Assembly: GCF_000006565.2 (NCBI RefSeq)
Contig: NC_031477.1
Span: forward strand, 2,078,043 to 2,142,042
Direction of reading: 5' to 3'
Length of the DNA: 64,000 bases
From: Toxoplasma gondii ME49
Lineage: Eukaryota > Apicomplexa > Conoidasida > Eucoccidiorida > Sarcocystidae
The position numbers were made by a program, and so were the translations under genes. Below, piece by piece: positions 11,778-23,838 of the stretch. The notes beneath the pieces were generated by a model. That model was not told the DNA's origin. It made no database searches and saw only the letters and a program-made list of their open reading frames with translations. Position 1 is the first letter of the stretch. Each line of letters opens with the position of its first letter.

Positions 11778-14700
11778 TTACCGCATCTCCGTGTTCTGCA
11801 CCTGTTCCGTCCTCGGCAGCTCTGCTTGCGTGTCGTCTTTGCCGCTCATGCCGTCCTCTTTGGGTTGCTCAGTTTCGTCTCCCACTTCGTTCCCTTCCTT
11901 CTCCCTGTTCTGCTGCTCCGCCTCCAGCTGCTCCTGTTTCTTCTCCTCTTCCAGTTGCTTCTTAGTTTTGCACAGCGTTGGCGGAGGCGCGTCGAGAGCT
12001 CCCTCTGCTTGTTTCTGGCGGAGCCAGTCAAGCCCTTTGGCGTCGCTGAAGTCCATTGTATACTTCGTAAGGTCAATGCCTCGATCTCGCCAGAACTGGA
12101 TGTTCCTCTGTCTCTTACGTTCTCTGAACAAGGAAACGCACAGAGCCCGGAAAAAGGAGAATGCTGGCGGAGATGTGCAAACACGCGCGTCACCTGAGCG
12201 GGGCAGCAAGCCGGTTCGACGCAGAAGAAAGCGACGGTCTCGCATGGAACCGCCTGCAAGCCCAAATGCAGGGGAAGGAACGTGAAATCAATAGACACTA
12301 GAGGCTTGCGGCGCCGTTGCACCAACGGTCAAACGGGGACCCTCTGAAACGAAGGAGTAAGCATAGAAAAGTACCGCGAATACGCCAAACAATAAAAACA
12401 CATCCTCACCTACGACAAATGCGAACGTGGTGGCAAACCACAACTGCCAGACCGAGATGCGGCCTCGGCACCCCAAACAAAAAGCATCCTCATATCTGGA
12501 TGATCAAAGAGACAATTCTTCCATGACTGACCGGTATTCACCAAGTTGAACTCTGTACAGATTCTTCGCTTCCTCGTCACCCCATTCGGCAACGGGTTCC
12601 AGAAGCTTCATGACCACGGCAGGTTTTCTCAGAGTCGTCCACCACACTTTTCTGAAGAACGTGAGCTCCTTTTCCGAGTACGGTCCGCCAAGCGGGGGCT
12701 TTGTGAATGTTCGCCGAAGTGCATTCTTTTCCCGCCTCGTCAGGCGTTTCCGTTTCGCTTTATCTCCACTCTCAGCTGTCGATTCATCCACGTCTGACTC
12801 AAACTTTGAATCTGATCCCGAATTCTGCTCGTGCCCACTCGGCTTCGATTCAAGGTCTCCTGAATCTTCACCGTCTCCTTTTCCCGATATGGCTGCGGTC
12901 CCCTCAGGTGATTGCGGTTTCACCGCCTTCGCGTGGACGACCTGATAGAGTTCAAGAAATCTGGCCAGCAACTTATGGCGGCTCTTGAACATGAGGAGGC
13001 TGAGAACCGCAGAATACAGCACACATGCGCAACTCCGAGTACAAATAGGTTGAAAAGACACTACATTGCCTTGAGAGGGGGAATCCACGACTTTTCGTCG
13101 GTTGCTGACTTCTCAGTGGAGAGACGACACGTAGTGCACTCGAGTCTGGATCTCACGAATCTCAAAGTTTTCAATCAATTTTGCCTTCTAAGGCTAGCCA
13201 GTATCAACGCGTTCGATGAACAGTTTGGACCCGGAGTACAAATAAAAAATGCCGCCGCGCTCGCTTCCCCACAGAACACATACTCACACTTCCCACTAAG
13301 TGATTGTGACAATTATCCGTCATGGACCGAACGTGTTGCACATCGGAATTCAACAGCTGAACCATCACTCCATAGTTACCGTCAGTCTCAGAAGGATTCC
13401 GGGAAGCGGTAAGAGGCCGCCGGTTCAAAGTAGCTACGTTGTCGTTTCCCTCAACTAACGAACTCGCAAACATACGCCCGAGAATGAATTCTCGGGCCCA
13501 TTTAACCGGGGCACACTCGGTGTCTCTCGTGCGACCAGGACGTTACCACAGTTTTCTCATTTGAGTGGCTTCCTGGAACGTCTCGGTTCCGTGGCTTGAC
13601 CTAGCAAGTCTTAGCGTCGACGGCACCCACCGCTGGCACAAAGCGAGACTGCAGAGCAGGCCAGAGCTCGGTGAAGATTCCGGGATGTGTTTCAATGCTG
13701 TCTTGCTCCAGGCCAAACAGAACCAACGGGCACTGGAAGATAGAAGCCCGAAGACTCTGTGTCAATTCGACCTGGACTTGTGACGTACCGTGTCTTGGTG
13801 CGAAGAATCTTGCAGGCTTCCATCCAGTCCTCAGCGTCCACAGCTCGCGCAAAAGCCTCTGTTGCCTCGAGTCGCTCCAAGCGTGTCGCCTCTGAACAAG
13901 GGAGAGTAAGGGGGACGCCTAGTTGACACTTCCGCCGAGCGAGAAGCTGGGGGCACACCAGGACTCGCTGTACTTGAACTGAGCAGACAGCGTGATTCCT
14001 TCTCAACACGAAGTCCAGCTGCTTAGTATACAACTATGATTAAGCTCTCAAAAGCTAGTAGTTCCTTCTAAGCATTGGACGAATGGTTTAAGCGCCAAGA
14101 GTTCTGGAAAGCTGTACACTTCCAATAAGGAATACTTTAAAAGCCAGCAGTGTGGCAAGTCTGGAGGGAAACTGAGCACAGTCGTGTTAGGGACTCAGGA
14201 GAAACGAAGCGGCAGACGTGGAAGAGTCAGATAGGATCACAGTCACGGAACGAACGCCACGTGCGATGCGTTGGACAAAACCTTCAAAAATGTGAAACTA
14301 GACACTAAATGCGAATTCTAGACACTCATGTTCTTGTCCATCGATGACTTCCATGCAACACAGTAGAACACTAGCAGGCGACGTCGCACGCGACAACCCC
14401 TTCTGATGAGGGCACATGAGTCTCTCGCAACCACGTCGAGATCGCAGTTAAATGACTCTTTCAGATCCTCTAAGGTCGTCGCTTTCCCCCGATGTGTGGG
14501 GAGGTAACGGGCTGCAATAGAACACAATGTGCAACTGAGGCGACACTCCGAGGGGATGCGTGCTGACCTGGCGGTGGCTTTAGGTACGGCGAAACGTCTT
14601 CCACGTCTAGCTGCAGGACGGGGAGACACAAAGCAGCAAGCTGTCAAAGTAAATGCTCTGAAGAGCAAAGGAAGATGGAGCGAGACTGCAGATACCTGAG

Positions 14701-17062
14701 ACACGGAAGATATCTTTGTCCACATGAACGACAGAGAGCCCGAAAAACAAAAGGTCGTCTCCACCCTCTCAGGATGCTGCACACCGCCACACATGAGAGT
14801 AGTGCAGAGGCAGAGGGAGGGGAACTCTCTACTTGGAGATTCTTGTGCGTGGTCGTCAGGCGGACATCCCCTTGTAAGTTGCTCACCGTCGCCCTCTGCA
14901 TGTTTTTTCCGGGTCGCTTTTTGTAGGGCTTGAGGGCACCGTGGTCCCAGAGAGCCTTATGAATGGAGTGGTAGACGGCCCGAACACGGAGCCCCGCTTC
15001 GTGTTGGAGGCCACGGATCTCCGTCGTCGCCTTTTCATACAGTCGCTTGAGCAGATGGGCTTGAGTTCGCAGAGCTGCTTCTGCCTCGCGTCGCTTTCGC
15101 TTGTCTATTTGCTTCTCTCGTTTTTTCTGCCGTGACGCGGGAGAGCCTTTGTCACCGACCTCAGAGGGAGGCGAGGTTCCAGATGCAGCGCCGGCAGAGA
15201 GATGCGCCAGCTGAAACTGGAGGTTTTTGGCGTCTTGTTGAGTGAAGGAAGGCGGGAGTGCTTGGCGATACGAATCCCAGGCAGCCTCGATGCGGAGAAT
15301 CAACGCCGCCTTCTCTTTTGCCTCTATGACGGACGCGGCGAACTCCAGAAGTTTTTTCGCGTCTTCCATACACAGCACATTGCGGTTCTCTCGTAGTACC
15401 TTCCGCACAGCTTCGTAGTTCCCTTGCTCCAGGAAGTAATGGACCTGAAATGGAGACACATTCGATACCCGGGCCTCTAACCACTAAGATGGATCATCTA
15501 CCTTCATTCACGAAACGCGAAGTGACCGCAGGAGCCAACCCGGCAAACACAGATCAACTCGAATGTGACGTTATCTCGGCTTCCACTGCAGACGCTTTAA
15601 TTCGTCTCTCTGTTATTTAACTCACCTAATTAGTATTTGGTAGGGTATTCTGTAGCCACCGATCCAAAACCGTGACGTTCATTTGTTCGTGACGAGCAGT
15701 GTAATTGCGATTCGTTTCCCTCCAGTCTCTTTGATCCGTCGTTTATTTTGAATCGCGTGTCTCTCGCTGAGATCACTGCATCTCAATCCGAGGTACCGGC
15801 GTCACCCCTTGCGACAGAATTCACTCTTTCTGTTACCTAGGAATTCTGCAGCCGTTGATCACGAGGTGTCTCGCACTCACCTGTTTTAGTAGAACTTTCT
15901 TGTCATAGATGGGTCCGTACAGATCATCGATGAGGTGGAAAGCGGCCGGCACAGACGATCGCATAGCTGGCAGCGTTCGCCGTGTCGTTTGTTTGCCGGA
16001 ATGCTTTGAGACGATTCGGGCCAGCCGTACATCGCCCCAGCTCTCCGGCGATCCGACAGTTGGTTCCGGTTGCTTCCCCGCGTCCTCCGCATGTTCAGGC
16101 GTGCTCTGCGTCTCCTTCTCCCGCGCCAGCTGAGCCTCCAGGTCACCGCGGAGATGGGCTTCATGCAAACGCTTGAGTTGTTCGAACTGCTGCGGCTTGA
16201 AGGTCATTCCCGGCGAGATTTCTCGACCTTGGTCACGAGCAATGTCGAAGAGAAGTGGAAGAATCTCGTCTGCCTTGGACCTCAAAGAGGTTAGGTAATT
16301 CACTTCTGTCACATTTGCGCGCCGCAACAGCTCCTCGTAGACGACTGGAGCTCGAGGCGGACAAAGAGATTCTGGAGTCGGTATAATCGGCATGACGACT
16401 CGAATCATCCACAGAGAAGAAGACAAGAAGGGTGACACGGAGGGGAACGAGGAAGGAAATATCGGAGAAGTTGGGAAGCCTAGAGAGTCAGCGGCGGGGG
16501 AGAAAGACGCAGCAGGGAAGGCTACGAGAGAAGAACGATAACCTGGAAAAGAGAATGACCTCCGAACAGGAGGGTCTTTGCAGAGAGACCCCGCACTGAA
16601 CAAGAAAGCAGATAACTTGTGGTCAACTTCACTGTTTTCAAATGGCGGCCGGGCGACGACCGGCTCGCAAACCTTTGTCGTTTGGTAGACATGCCAGGCA
16701 CGAGAATTCACGGGGACGGTTCTGGAGTCAGGAATACGCGAGGACAGACGATCTTCTGAGAACCGTGGCGATGATTGCGCAAACAACGAAGGCCGCCGGA
16801 CTCCGGCGTTGTGTATGGTGTCCAAATAACCTCGAAGCGGCGAGCTGGTGAATCTTCTTGCCTGAGCAAAGCGCGGTCGCAGGCAGGCTGCAGCCACCGC
16901 GACGGCTGCCAACAGCGGAAAAATCCATCGTGTCTGGTGTCCTCTCCGTGTCCACCTCAGCAAAACCTTTCCTTTGCATCCAGTATTTTTGCAAGCACTG
17001 CATGCAAATGCCGGACTCGCATCATCGCCAGCGACCGGCCTGCCCCAGAAAGTCTGGCGCAT
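11778..17062 (-). CDS. Putative apicoplast-targeted protein, 899 aa, 6 exons, unknown function
   Basis: Exons (minus): 17062-15881, 15444-14887, 14610-14568, 13891-13789, 12999-12532 and 12123-11778. All phases agree (0, 0, 1, 2, 2) and the length is 2700 nt. The N-terminus has about 45 mostly polar and basic residues, then a hydrophobic stretch (residues 46-61, FPLLAAVAVAAACL), then a Ser/Arg-rich region poor in acids. A recessed signal followed by a transit-like region is the known bipartite pattern for apicoplast import, but a Golgi or ER anchor is possible. The rest is largely helical and charged: a Lys/Arg-rich segment (RQKKREKQIDKRKRREAEA), an acidic Ser-rich linker (about residues 670-700) and a conserved-looking block with FFRKVWWTTLRKP. 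Two similar helical segments are described in the findings. No enzyme motif is seen. The 43-nt exon 14610-14568 is supported by phase and splice sites only. Confidence 0.68.
13476..13497. other. Perfect short hairpin in an intron
   Basis: GCCCGAGAA and TTCTCGGGC flank a TGAA tetraloop (9 bp stem). It lies inside the intron between exons 4 and 5 of the 899-residue gene, so it would be present in the pre-mRNA on the minus strand. A function in splicing or as a small structured RNA is only a possibility. Confidence 0.45.
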
Positions 17063-18700
17063 GCTGGCGGCGGATCTGGCGAGGCGCGGAACCGGAGTCG
17101 CAGTCCAGAGGCTGTCACCAGGGGCTTCGAGAACAAGGAGGAAAGGAACAACGAAAAAAATTAAGACGTCAATAAGTTCTTAACGTCCGAGAGAACCTGG
17201 TGAAGGCAACAAAGAGTTGTGAGATGACAAGCAGACAAGGTTATGACAGGGTAGAAAGAAGGGAAAGCGACCGGGTGTTTGGCCATCACTTACTGCCTGG
17301 GGTCCATAACTTTTTCACTGGGAAGAGTGCATGCAGTCTCGGATATGACAGGAAGGTGAAGACGGCCATCCTTTCAGGGAAGCGGTCCTCAAAGTGGGCA
17401 TGAGGCTTTCCCAATTTGCCTGAGTTTCTGGATACCGTCGGCGACTTTCAAGGGCCCTGTGATAGAGTCCGACAAGGCTTCGGCGCGCTCCTCGTTCTTC
17501 TCTGCAGTCGATTCCATAGTCTTAATCTTGCAGATGTGTCCTACCACAATACGAGCACAAATTTTAGCCGAGAATTCTCCTGTAGGAGAGACCAGAAACG
17601 CCCAACCACATTTGAAGGAAAAGGGACATGTGCGCCTCCTCGTGCACACTGTAACCAAGGCCTGTACGAAAACGCGTAACGGGCACCACAGAAAAGCACT
17701 TGGAGGATCTTGGCGCTGAGCAGACCGGCAGACTCGTAGTTTCTTTTCTACATCTCGATGTTCAGTACACCGTTCCGCCAAGCTGTCGGACGGTCTGTTC
17801 GTTGAGTATGGCTGCATGCGGATCTGCATGCGACATGCTTCCTCGCGAAGACAACTGACAACTGCCAGCCAGGAAAACAAAGTTTCTACATTACCATCGC
17901 GAAAAGAAATGTTTTTTGAACTTCGCGTTTAGATCGGCATGACAAGCAGCATGCATATAGAGCAAGGTCTTCGATTGATGCTTGCTTTCTAGGCTTGGAC
18001 CTTGCCCCTCCTAACTGTCTCCAGACACGGAGGCAAGCCTTGGCAGCCAGCAGAGCTATTGGGATTTGAGACAGCTGTGACCCGCCCTTTTTCTTCATTC
18101 TAGAACGGTGTGAAATTATATTTTCCTCTGTATCGTGCCAGAACTTTGCTCTCTTCCTTGCCGTAATTATCGCCACTCGTTCAAAAGGCCGTCTTCGCCG
18201 TTGGTGGCCCGCGACTCCTGCTTCACGAGTTTTTCTTCGTTTTCGCCATCGAGACACGTTTCGCATGTTTGTTTTCGAGTTTTGTGTATGTTGAGAGATG
18301 CGGAAAACGCTATTATGCAGTGGGGGATCTTTCGTCTTCATGATCTGGACGTACACGGGCTCTGTTCTCAGCACTTTCTCTTTTGCGTGTATGTAGGACC
18401 GTCGGTCAAACGTTTAAGAAGCGCTTGCCGTGTACACCAGAGACTTGCAACTTCCTCTCGTTTTTGCTTCACGGACTGGCATTGTAAAAGGCTGACTCGC
18501 GATTTTTCGTCCAACGTAACCTTTCTGGGCGAAGTGGTTAAGCCGGCAACGAACGGCTGTTTATTTTGAGGAGCATATGGAGTCGGGAAGTCCGTTTCAT
18601 TCCAGGGGACAGCCAAGTCAAGAGTCGTACGACACCCCTGCAGCACCTGCGTTGGACTTGTGCACGTTGAATGCGCCTCAAACGTGACTTCCGTGTCAAG
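17063..18700. promoter_or_regulatory. Shared divergent promoter region
   Basis: About 1.6 kb separates the start codons of the minus-strand 899-residue gene (17062) and the plus-strand BCNT gene (18701). Both promoters and both 5' leaders must lie here unless further non-coding exons exist. Short open frames occur but lack domains. No WGAGACG element or clear core motif was seen in a manual read. Confidence 0.5.
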
Positions 18701-21700
18701 ATGGCGTCTTTGCTGGACATGACATTCGGGAGTGACAGCGAGGAAGATGACGAAGACTACGCTGGTTCTGCTGGCTCGTCCGAGGTATCTGGGGAGGACG
18801 CAAGTGACGATGACGAGCAACCAGCGACTCATGCAGGCATACGGAAACACGGCGATTCGTCTAACCCTTCCCAGGCAGCGGCTTCTGCTTCGGCGACGGA
18901 GGCGGTAGCAGAGCTGAGAGAAGGCAGCGCGCTGGAGGGGGCTGACGAGAGCGAGATGGCAGCGGGGAGACGTAAACCTGTCATTTTGTCCAGCAGCCGA
19001 AGAAAGCGGCTGCTTAGAGGAAAACACAAGTAAGCGGGATGCACATGTTGTCGTACTCTGTCGAGCGGTCAAGCCCAGCAAGGTATACTGGCTCCCGAGG
19101 TTGTCCCTGGCTGCAGAGTGTGCTGACGCCTTTCGGCGGTCTTGTCTCTTCATCTGTTTTAGATATTCGTCGGTGGGAGACGTCTGTCGCACGGTGGCGA
19201 GGGCGTCTACACGTTCGGTAGCCACATGGTGCCAGGTTGTCCTATGTCACACCCCACTCCGTCACACCTGGGCATTCTGTGGTTTACGCGCGTGTATCCC
19301 TTTTCTGTCACTGCTGCTTTGCGCCTGTGTCTTGTGCGACTCTTCCGTTGCTGCTGGGGAAGCTGAGAGACGGATCAGATCGACCGTCAGGATACACTCT
19401 CGGCTGGTTCGTGTGCGGTGCCCTGCTTGCATCTGACGCCTCATGGTTTTCTCCCTAACTCCATTACAACCCTTTTGCTGTCCTGGCGCTCTGGTCGCTC
19501 TCAATGTCGCACGACAGCCACGGATTGGTATCTCACTCTGTGTGTTCAGAGAGGACGAAAGGCGAAAGTCAAATGCTGCCAAGAAGGCAGAAGCAGAGGC
19601 ACGGAAGGAAGAAGCCGCGTCTCTCTTTGCGGAAATGGAAAAGGAATCTCGTGACGCTCTCCTTTCGTACAACTCCCCGGTGCGTCTTCCCACTTCCTCA
19701 GGAACTGCCTGCAGCGCTGAGTCTTCGCAGGCCTCTGGTGTGCAGAGACTGACAACTTCAGCAGAATGTGCACAATGACGATGGTTTTACTGGGTCCGAG
19801 AGCACTAACGTGACAGTGACTGCCATAGGCCGCGAGCTAGCTGCTGGCGGCGCTGCCGGCACTCAACCGGACAACTCTGGTTTTGCCGCACATGTCTCCC
19901 TGCGTGGGCATTCTTTTCCAGTAGCGAAACCCACTGTGTGCAGTCTTGTCTCAGCTCACGTGGTACATCAGACATTGAAGGATCTTTCCTAATTGAATGT
20001 TGTTAACTGGCGAAGAAATATTTAGAAAATACGCATGTGCGAATCCGACCCGGGGATGGATGGACGGTTCCACCCCACCACCTGTGCAGCACCTCCGTCT
20101 CTTCTTTTTCTGAGTTTTCAAGACGTCTTGCGTCTGCTTGCTGCCAACTGTTGCATCTTTCATAGCTTCTTGTATCGTTTTTGTGGAGTTTCTTCGAGTC
20201 CTCGACATGCATGACCTAGCGGCTGTTCTCCGGTATTTATGTCTGGAGACACTCGGCATCCCTGAGGTGTTGGGCGAAACCTCCATTTCCGTAAGATGAT
20301 CTACTTTGGCTGCGCGTGCTCCCATCTCTCGTGGACCTCCTTGGCCTCCGCACAAGAGTCGTCGACATTCACAGTTCCGGATGAACCGGGGATTCCTTTG
20401 CGCGGAACTTCGTCAAATGTGTTCTTTTCTCAAGAACATGCGTAACAAACTGGCGTCTGACTTTCTGTTGGTGTTCTTCGTGCTTCCTATTTTGGTCCTC
20501 AACAGACTCCGACAGACGACTTCTTGTTACAGTTCCACCGCCGCTGTCCTTCGACTGGAGAAAAGAGAAACAGCACGTGGCAGAAACTGAACCATCACCT
20601 GTCCATTGCGGTATCCGCTCTTCAGCAGTCGCCAGCTTCTCAGCTTGGTGGCAGTGAGCCCGCGTTCGCATGCTCCACGGATGCACCGAACAGTGGAGAG
20701 AAAGCAGTTTCACGAGGATATCTGGAACTGAGGGCAGCGGCAGGCGCCGGTGCCTCTGCTGCCGTGGGGTCGAGGGAGGCGACCGATCCAGTGGGGTACG
20801 GAGACCAGAAAAGCGCAGAAGACTTCAAAGAGCCGCGTGGACATGTGCCCCTCCCGTCAAACGGTGTGAACTGTGCAGAAGCAGCGTTCAGTATCCGAGA
20901 ATTCAAAAAGGTACGTAACTCTGGATTGTTACCATCAGCGTGAAAACCGTCGAAGTCTATTTTCTCTAGATGCCTCGAGCGCCAGGCTGGATCAACTCGA
21001 GTTTAGCATTCTGCTGTCTTCCTTTGCAGAGGTGCCGTCGCCCAACAGATGCGGCGCTCATCAAGCTGAGAGACGAAGCCATGAAAAGTCGTAGGTTTTT
21101 TCACATCTTGCCTCCTATTTTGGGGCTTCCAAACGAGCGTGTGGATTCCTCCCTCCCGACCCCTACGGAATTCTTGAGTTGTGGAATGAGGGCAGATGTC
21201 TCGTGTGGGATTCCTTGGCGGCCCAGAATGCGGAAAAAGGCTCCCATGGGGGATATGGCATCGTGTGTCTGTTTCGGAATAGCCACGCTCTGTCAAGGAG
21301 CACAAAACAGACGGCGAAGCTTTTGTTATGTTTTTTTTTCACGGTGATCACGTTCTTGCTTTATGACACACAAGGTCGTACTGGCGGTAATCAGGGTGTA
21401 TTGGGACAGATGTGCGTACAGATACTTTGGCATGTGCGCTACAGCATGTGTGACTAAGTGGTACGAGTGCCAGCTCGATTCTGTCCATCTGTCTCTCTGT
21501 TTTCTTTCTGCATGCATATAAAGGATACACATTTTGAGCATATCGACCTTGACTACCACTGTGGCCACGTGGACCCATCTGCATGCGATGCATGGCGTTG
21601 TCGTGTGTGAATTGTACGTCTTGCTTGTTCCAGTAGAGATGACAGGAGAGGTGATTGTGAAGAAGGTAGCGCGCTTCGCTGGCCAGAATATCGAGTAAGT

Positions 21701-23838
21701 TATCGTTGCGTCTGTTGCAGAAGGCAGCGATTCTCAGCGTGGCACCCTCACACAAGTGTTTATTGTTGGATGAATTGAATGTTGGTCGTCCTCGTTGAGC
21801 TGTCATCCTTCTCGTATTGCTATGTCGTTCTGCACAAGTCTTTTACACTGCTTGTGTACGAAACGCCAGGCGGCCTCTTGACAGTGCTTCTGCCTACCGA
21901 AACTTTACTTATTCTTTGATCACCGTGGCAAGTGGTCATGAGTTAGGTTCTGAAGGCAGATCGCGTCATTCTACAGGCATCTGTCAAAAGATTGTGCGAA
22001 CTAGGGCCCTTAAACTCAGGCCGTTCTGCGTCTGCACGAACGAGTAATGTCGTAAGCTCCCTTTTAGTGTCAAACTGTTTCACAAGTGAGACTGCTTTGC
22101 TGATGCCGCTGTTTTTAGAGTCGAAGAGCGCATGGAGGCTGCGTCAGAAGAGTACCAGAAGTTCCTGCAAAAGCAGCAAAAGACAATGCAACTTGGGGGA
22201 CAATTTGCCGAGCTCGACGGCATCGTTGCTGGTAAATACACCTTATATTTGGTCGGTGCTGTATACAGGGCTCTTGCTTTTTGTAACCCACTCGTGTCTC
22301 TAGCCTGCATCCTCGCATATGCTTTGCCAGCTGTGTACCGTGACGCGTAGCGAGAACACTACATTCTTTGGCAACTCCTGTCGCTCCGTGACGAGCGTGT
22401 TTCTCTCTTTCTTGTCGACATAAATCAGTCAGTTGAGGGTTTCAGAGGCGCTGAAGAGACCGTGGAGGCACCACAACGTGCGTGTAAGCTGTACGGGAGC
22501 AGAACGGGCGTTTAAACAAGGTTGCGTGGTCCTGACGTTTCCAGCCAGCACTACCATATCGCTTGTGGACGCGCGGAGCGGTTTATCCGTCTCCGTCGTC
22601 CCAGCTGCGTCAATGCAACCAAATGGGTGACCGAGCAACGTGGTTAGACAGAGCGCCTCAACGGGATTGGTCGGCTGTGGATGTCCGCGTTTATTTGCAG
22701 CACTGGATGGACCTTCGGCCATCAACTCCGTACAGAAGTCCCAGGCTGACTGGTGAGTGCAGGAGAGGTTTGTGCTGTAAGAGTTAAGAGTTGTCTCAAG
22801 CCCGTTTTCCAAAGTTCGAAACAGGTTGGAAAGGGACAAAACTGGAATTCCGAAACAAACTGGCCAGCAAATGACACTGACGAGTAACGGCACAGACCGC
22901 TCACACTGTGCTTCATGCGGAGCAGGAGAGACGCTGTATCTGTGTCACATCTCATTGTTGCACTTGACGTCGAACTTGAAACCGTTTACCTTCCTTTGGG
23001 TTCGTTCTCCTGTAACGTCCGTGCTTTTCTATAGAGGTAGCTGCCAATGAGCTCCATAGGCTCAACTATCAGGCGTCCCTTAGCGTCAAAAACGTCGACG
23101 AAAACATAGAACTCGAGTATTCAGACGAACTGTAGCGATTGAGAGAGAACTAGGTTTTTTCCCTCTCTATAGAGGAGCTAGCATGATGCCTGGAAGAAGC
23201 CCGCCACATCTGTTGTCGCTTCCTTGCTTTGGTGACGGGCTATGTGTTTGATGTTCTGTTTCGCTGCACCCTCAGGGAAAAATTCAAACGAGATAAGGGT
23301 ATCGAAGCGGAGCTCAAGAAAGGTCACGGGTAAGATTTGCTAGGGGCATGTTTCGCCATTCCATCTGCATCAATTTGTCACGTCCACAGTGTAACGGTGT
23401 TCTGCACTCGATGTCTTTAGTGAGACAGCACTAGATCCCCATTCTGCGCCTAACTCATATTTTGACCCTGACTTTCCTATCGTTTGCTCCGCGCTGAAAG
23501 GATTCTTTTCCTGTGTCAGTTGTGCTCAAAGATGCCGGCCGTATGGCCGCAGGTGCGCATCGCGTTTGTGTAGAGGCGATTGCGACATCAAGAACAGCTT
23601 TTTGGGGTGCCCATTCTGCTGTGGAAGGGGTGGGTCGTCTCTGTGTGCGAAGTCTACGGGTTGTCTACGGTGGTAGCCAGGCACGGAAGTCTGCAGCGAA
23701 TGTTTTGTGATTTTCAGATATCTGGACAAGCAGAGCTTCCTTGCCGAGACCGAGTGGCGCCAACACGAAAAGAACGTTGAGTTGCGCCGGCGGCAGCAGC
23801 TCCAGCAGCAAGCTCAACAGCAACCGCCGCGTGCTTGA
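18701..23838 (+). CDS. BCNT-domain protein, Swc5/CFDP1 type, 9 exons
   Basis: Exons: 18701-19029, 19550-19679, 20626-20910, 21030-21090, 21634-21694, 22119-22231, 23035-23131, 23276-23329 and 23718-23838. All phases agree, giving 416 residues. The family (yeast Swc5, human CFDP1) is a subunit of the SWR1/SRCAP complex that places H2A.Z in nucleosomes. The N-terminus is strongly acidic (GSDSEEDDEDYAGS) and contains a DEDY match to the DEF/Y type histone-binding motif of Swc5. A Lys/Glu coiled-coil-like segment follows (exon 2). The C-terminus has FAGQNIEVEE and the BCNT block KFKRDKGIEAELKKGHG...YLDKQSFLAETEWRQHEKN, ending in a Gln-rich tail. The WESFK core is altered (LEKFK). An ATG at 18671 would add ten residues; I prefer 18701 because it begins directly before the acidic block. 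The start of exon 3 could shift by three bases. Confidence 0.78.
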
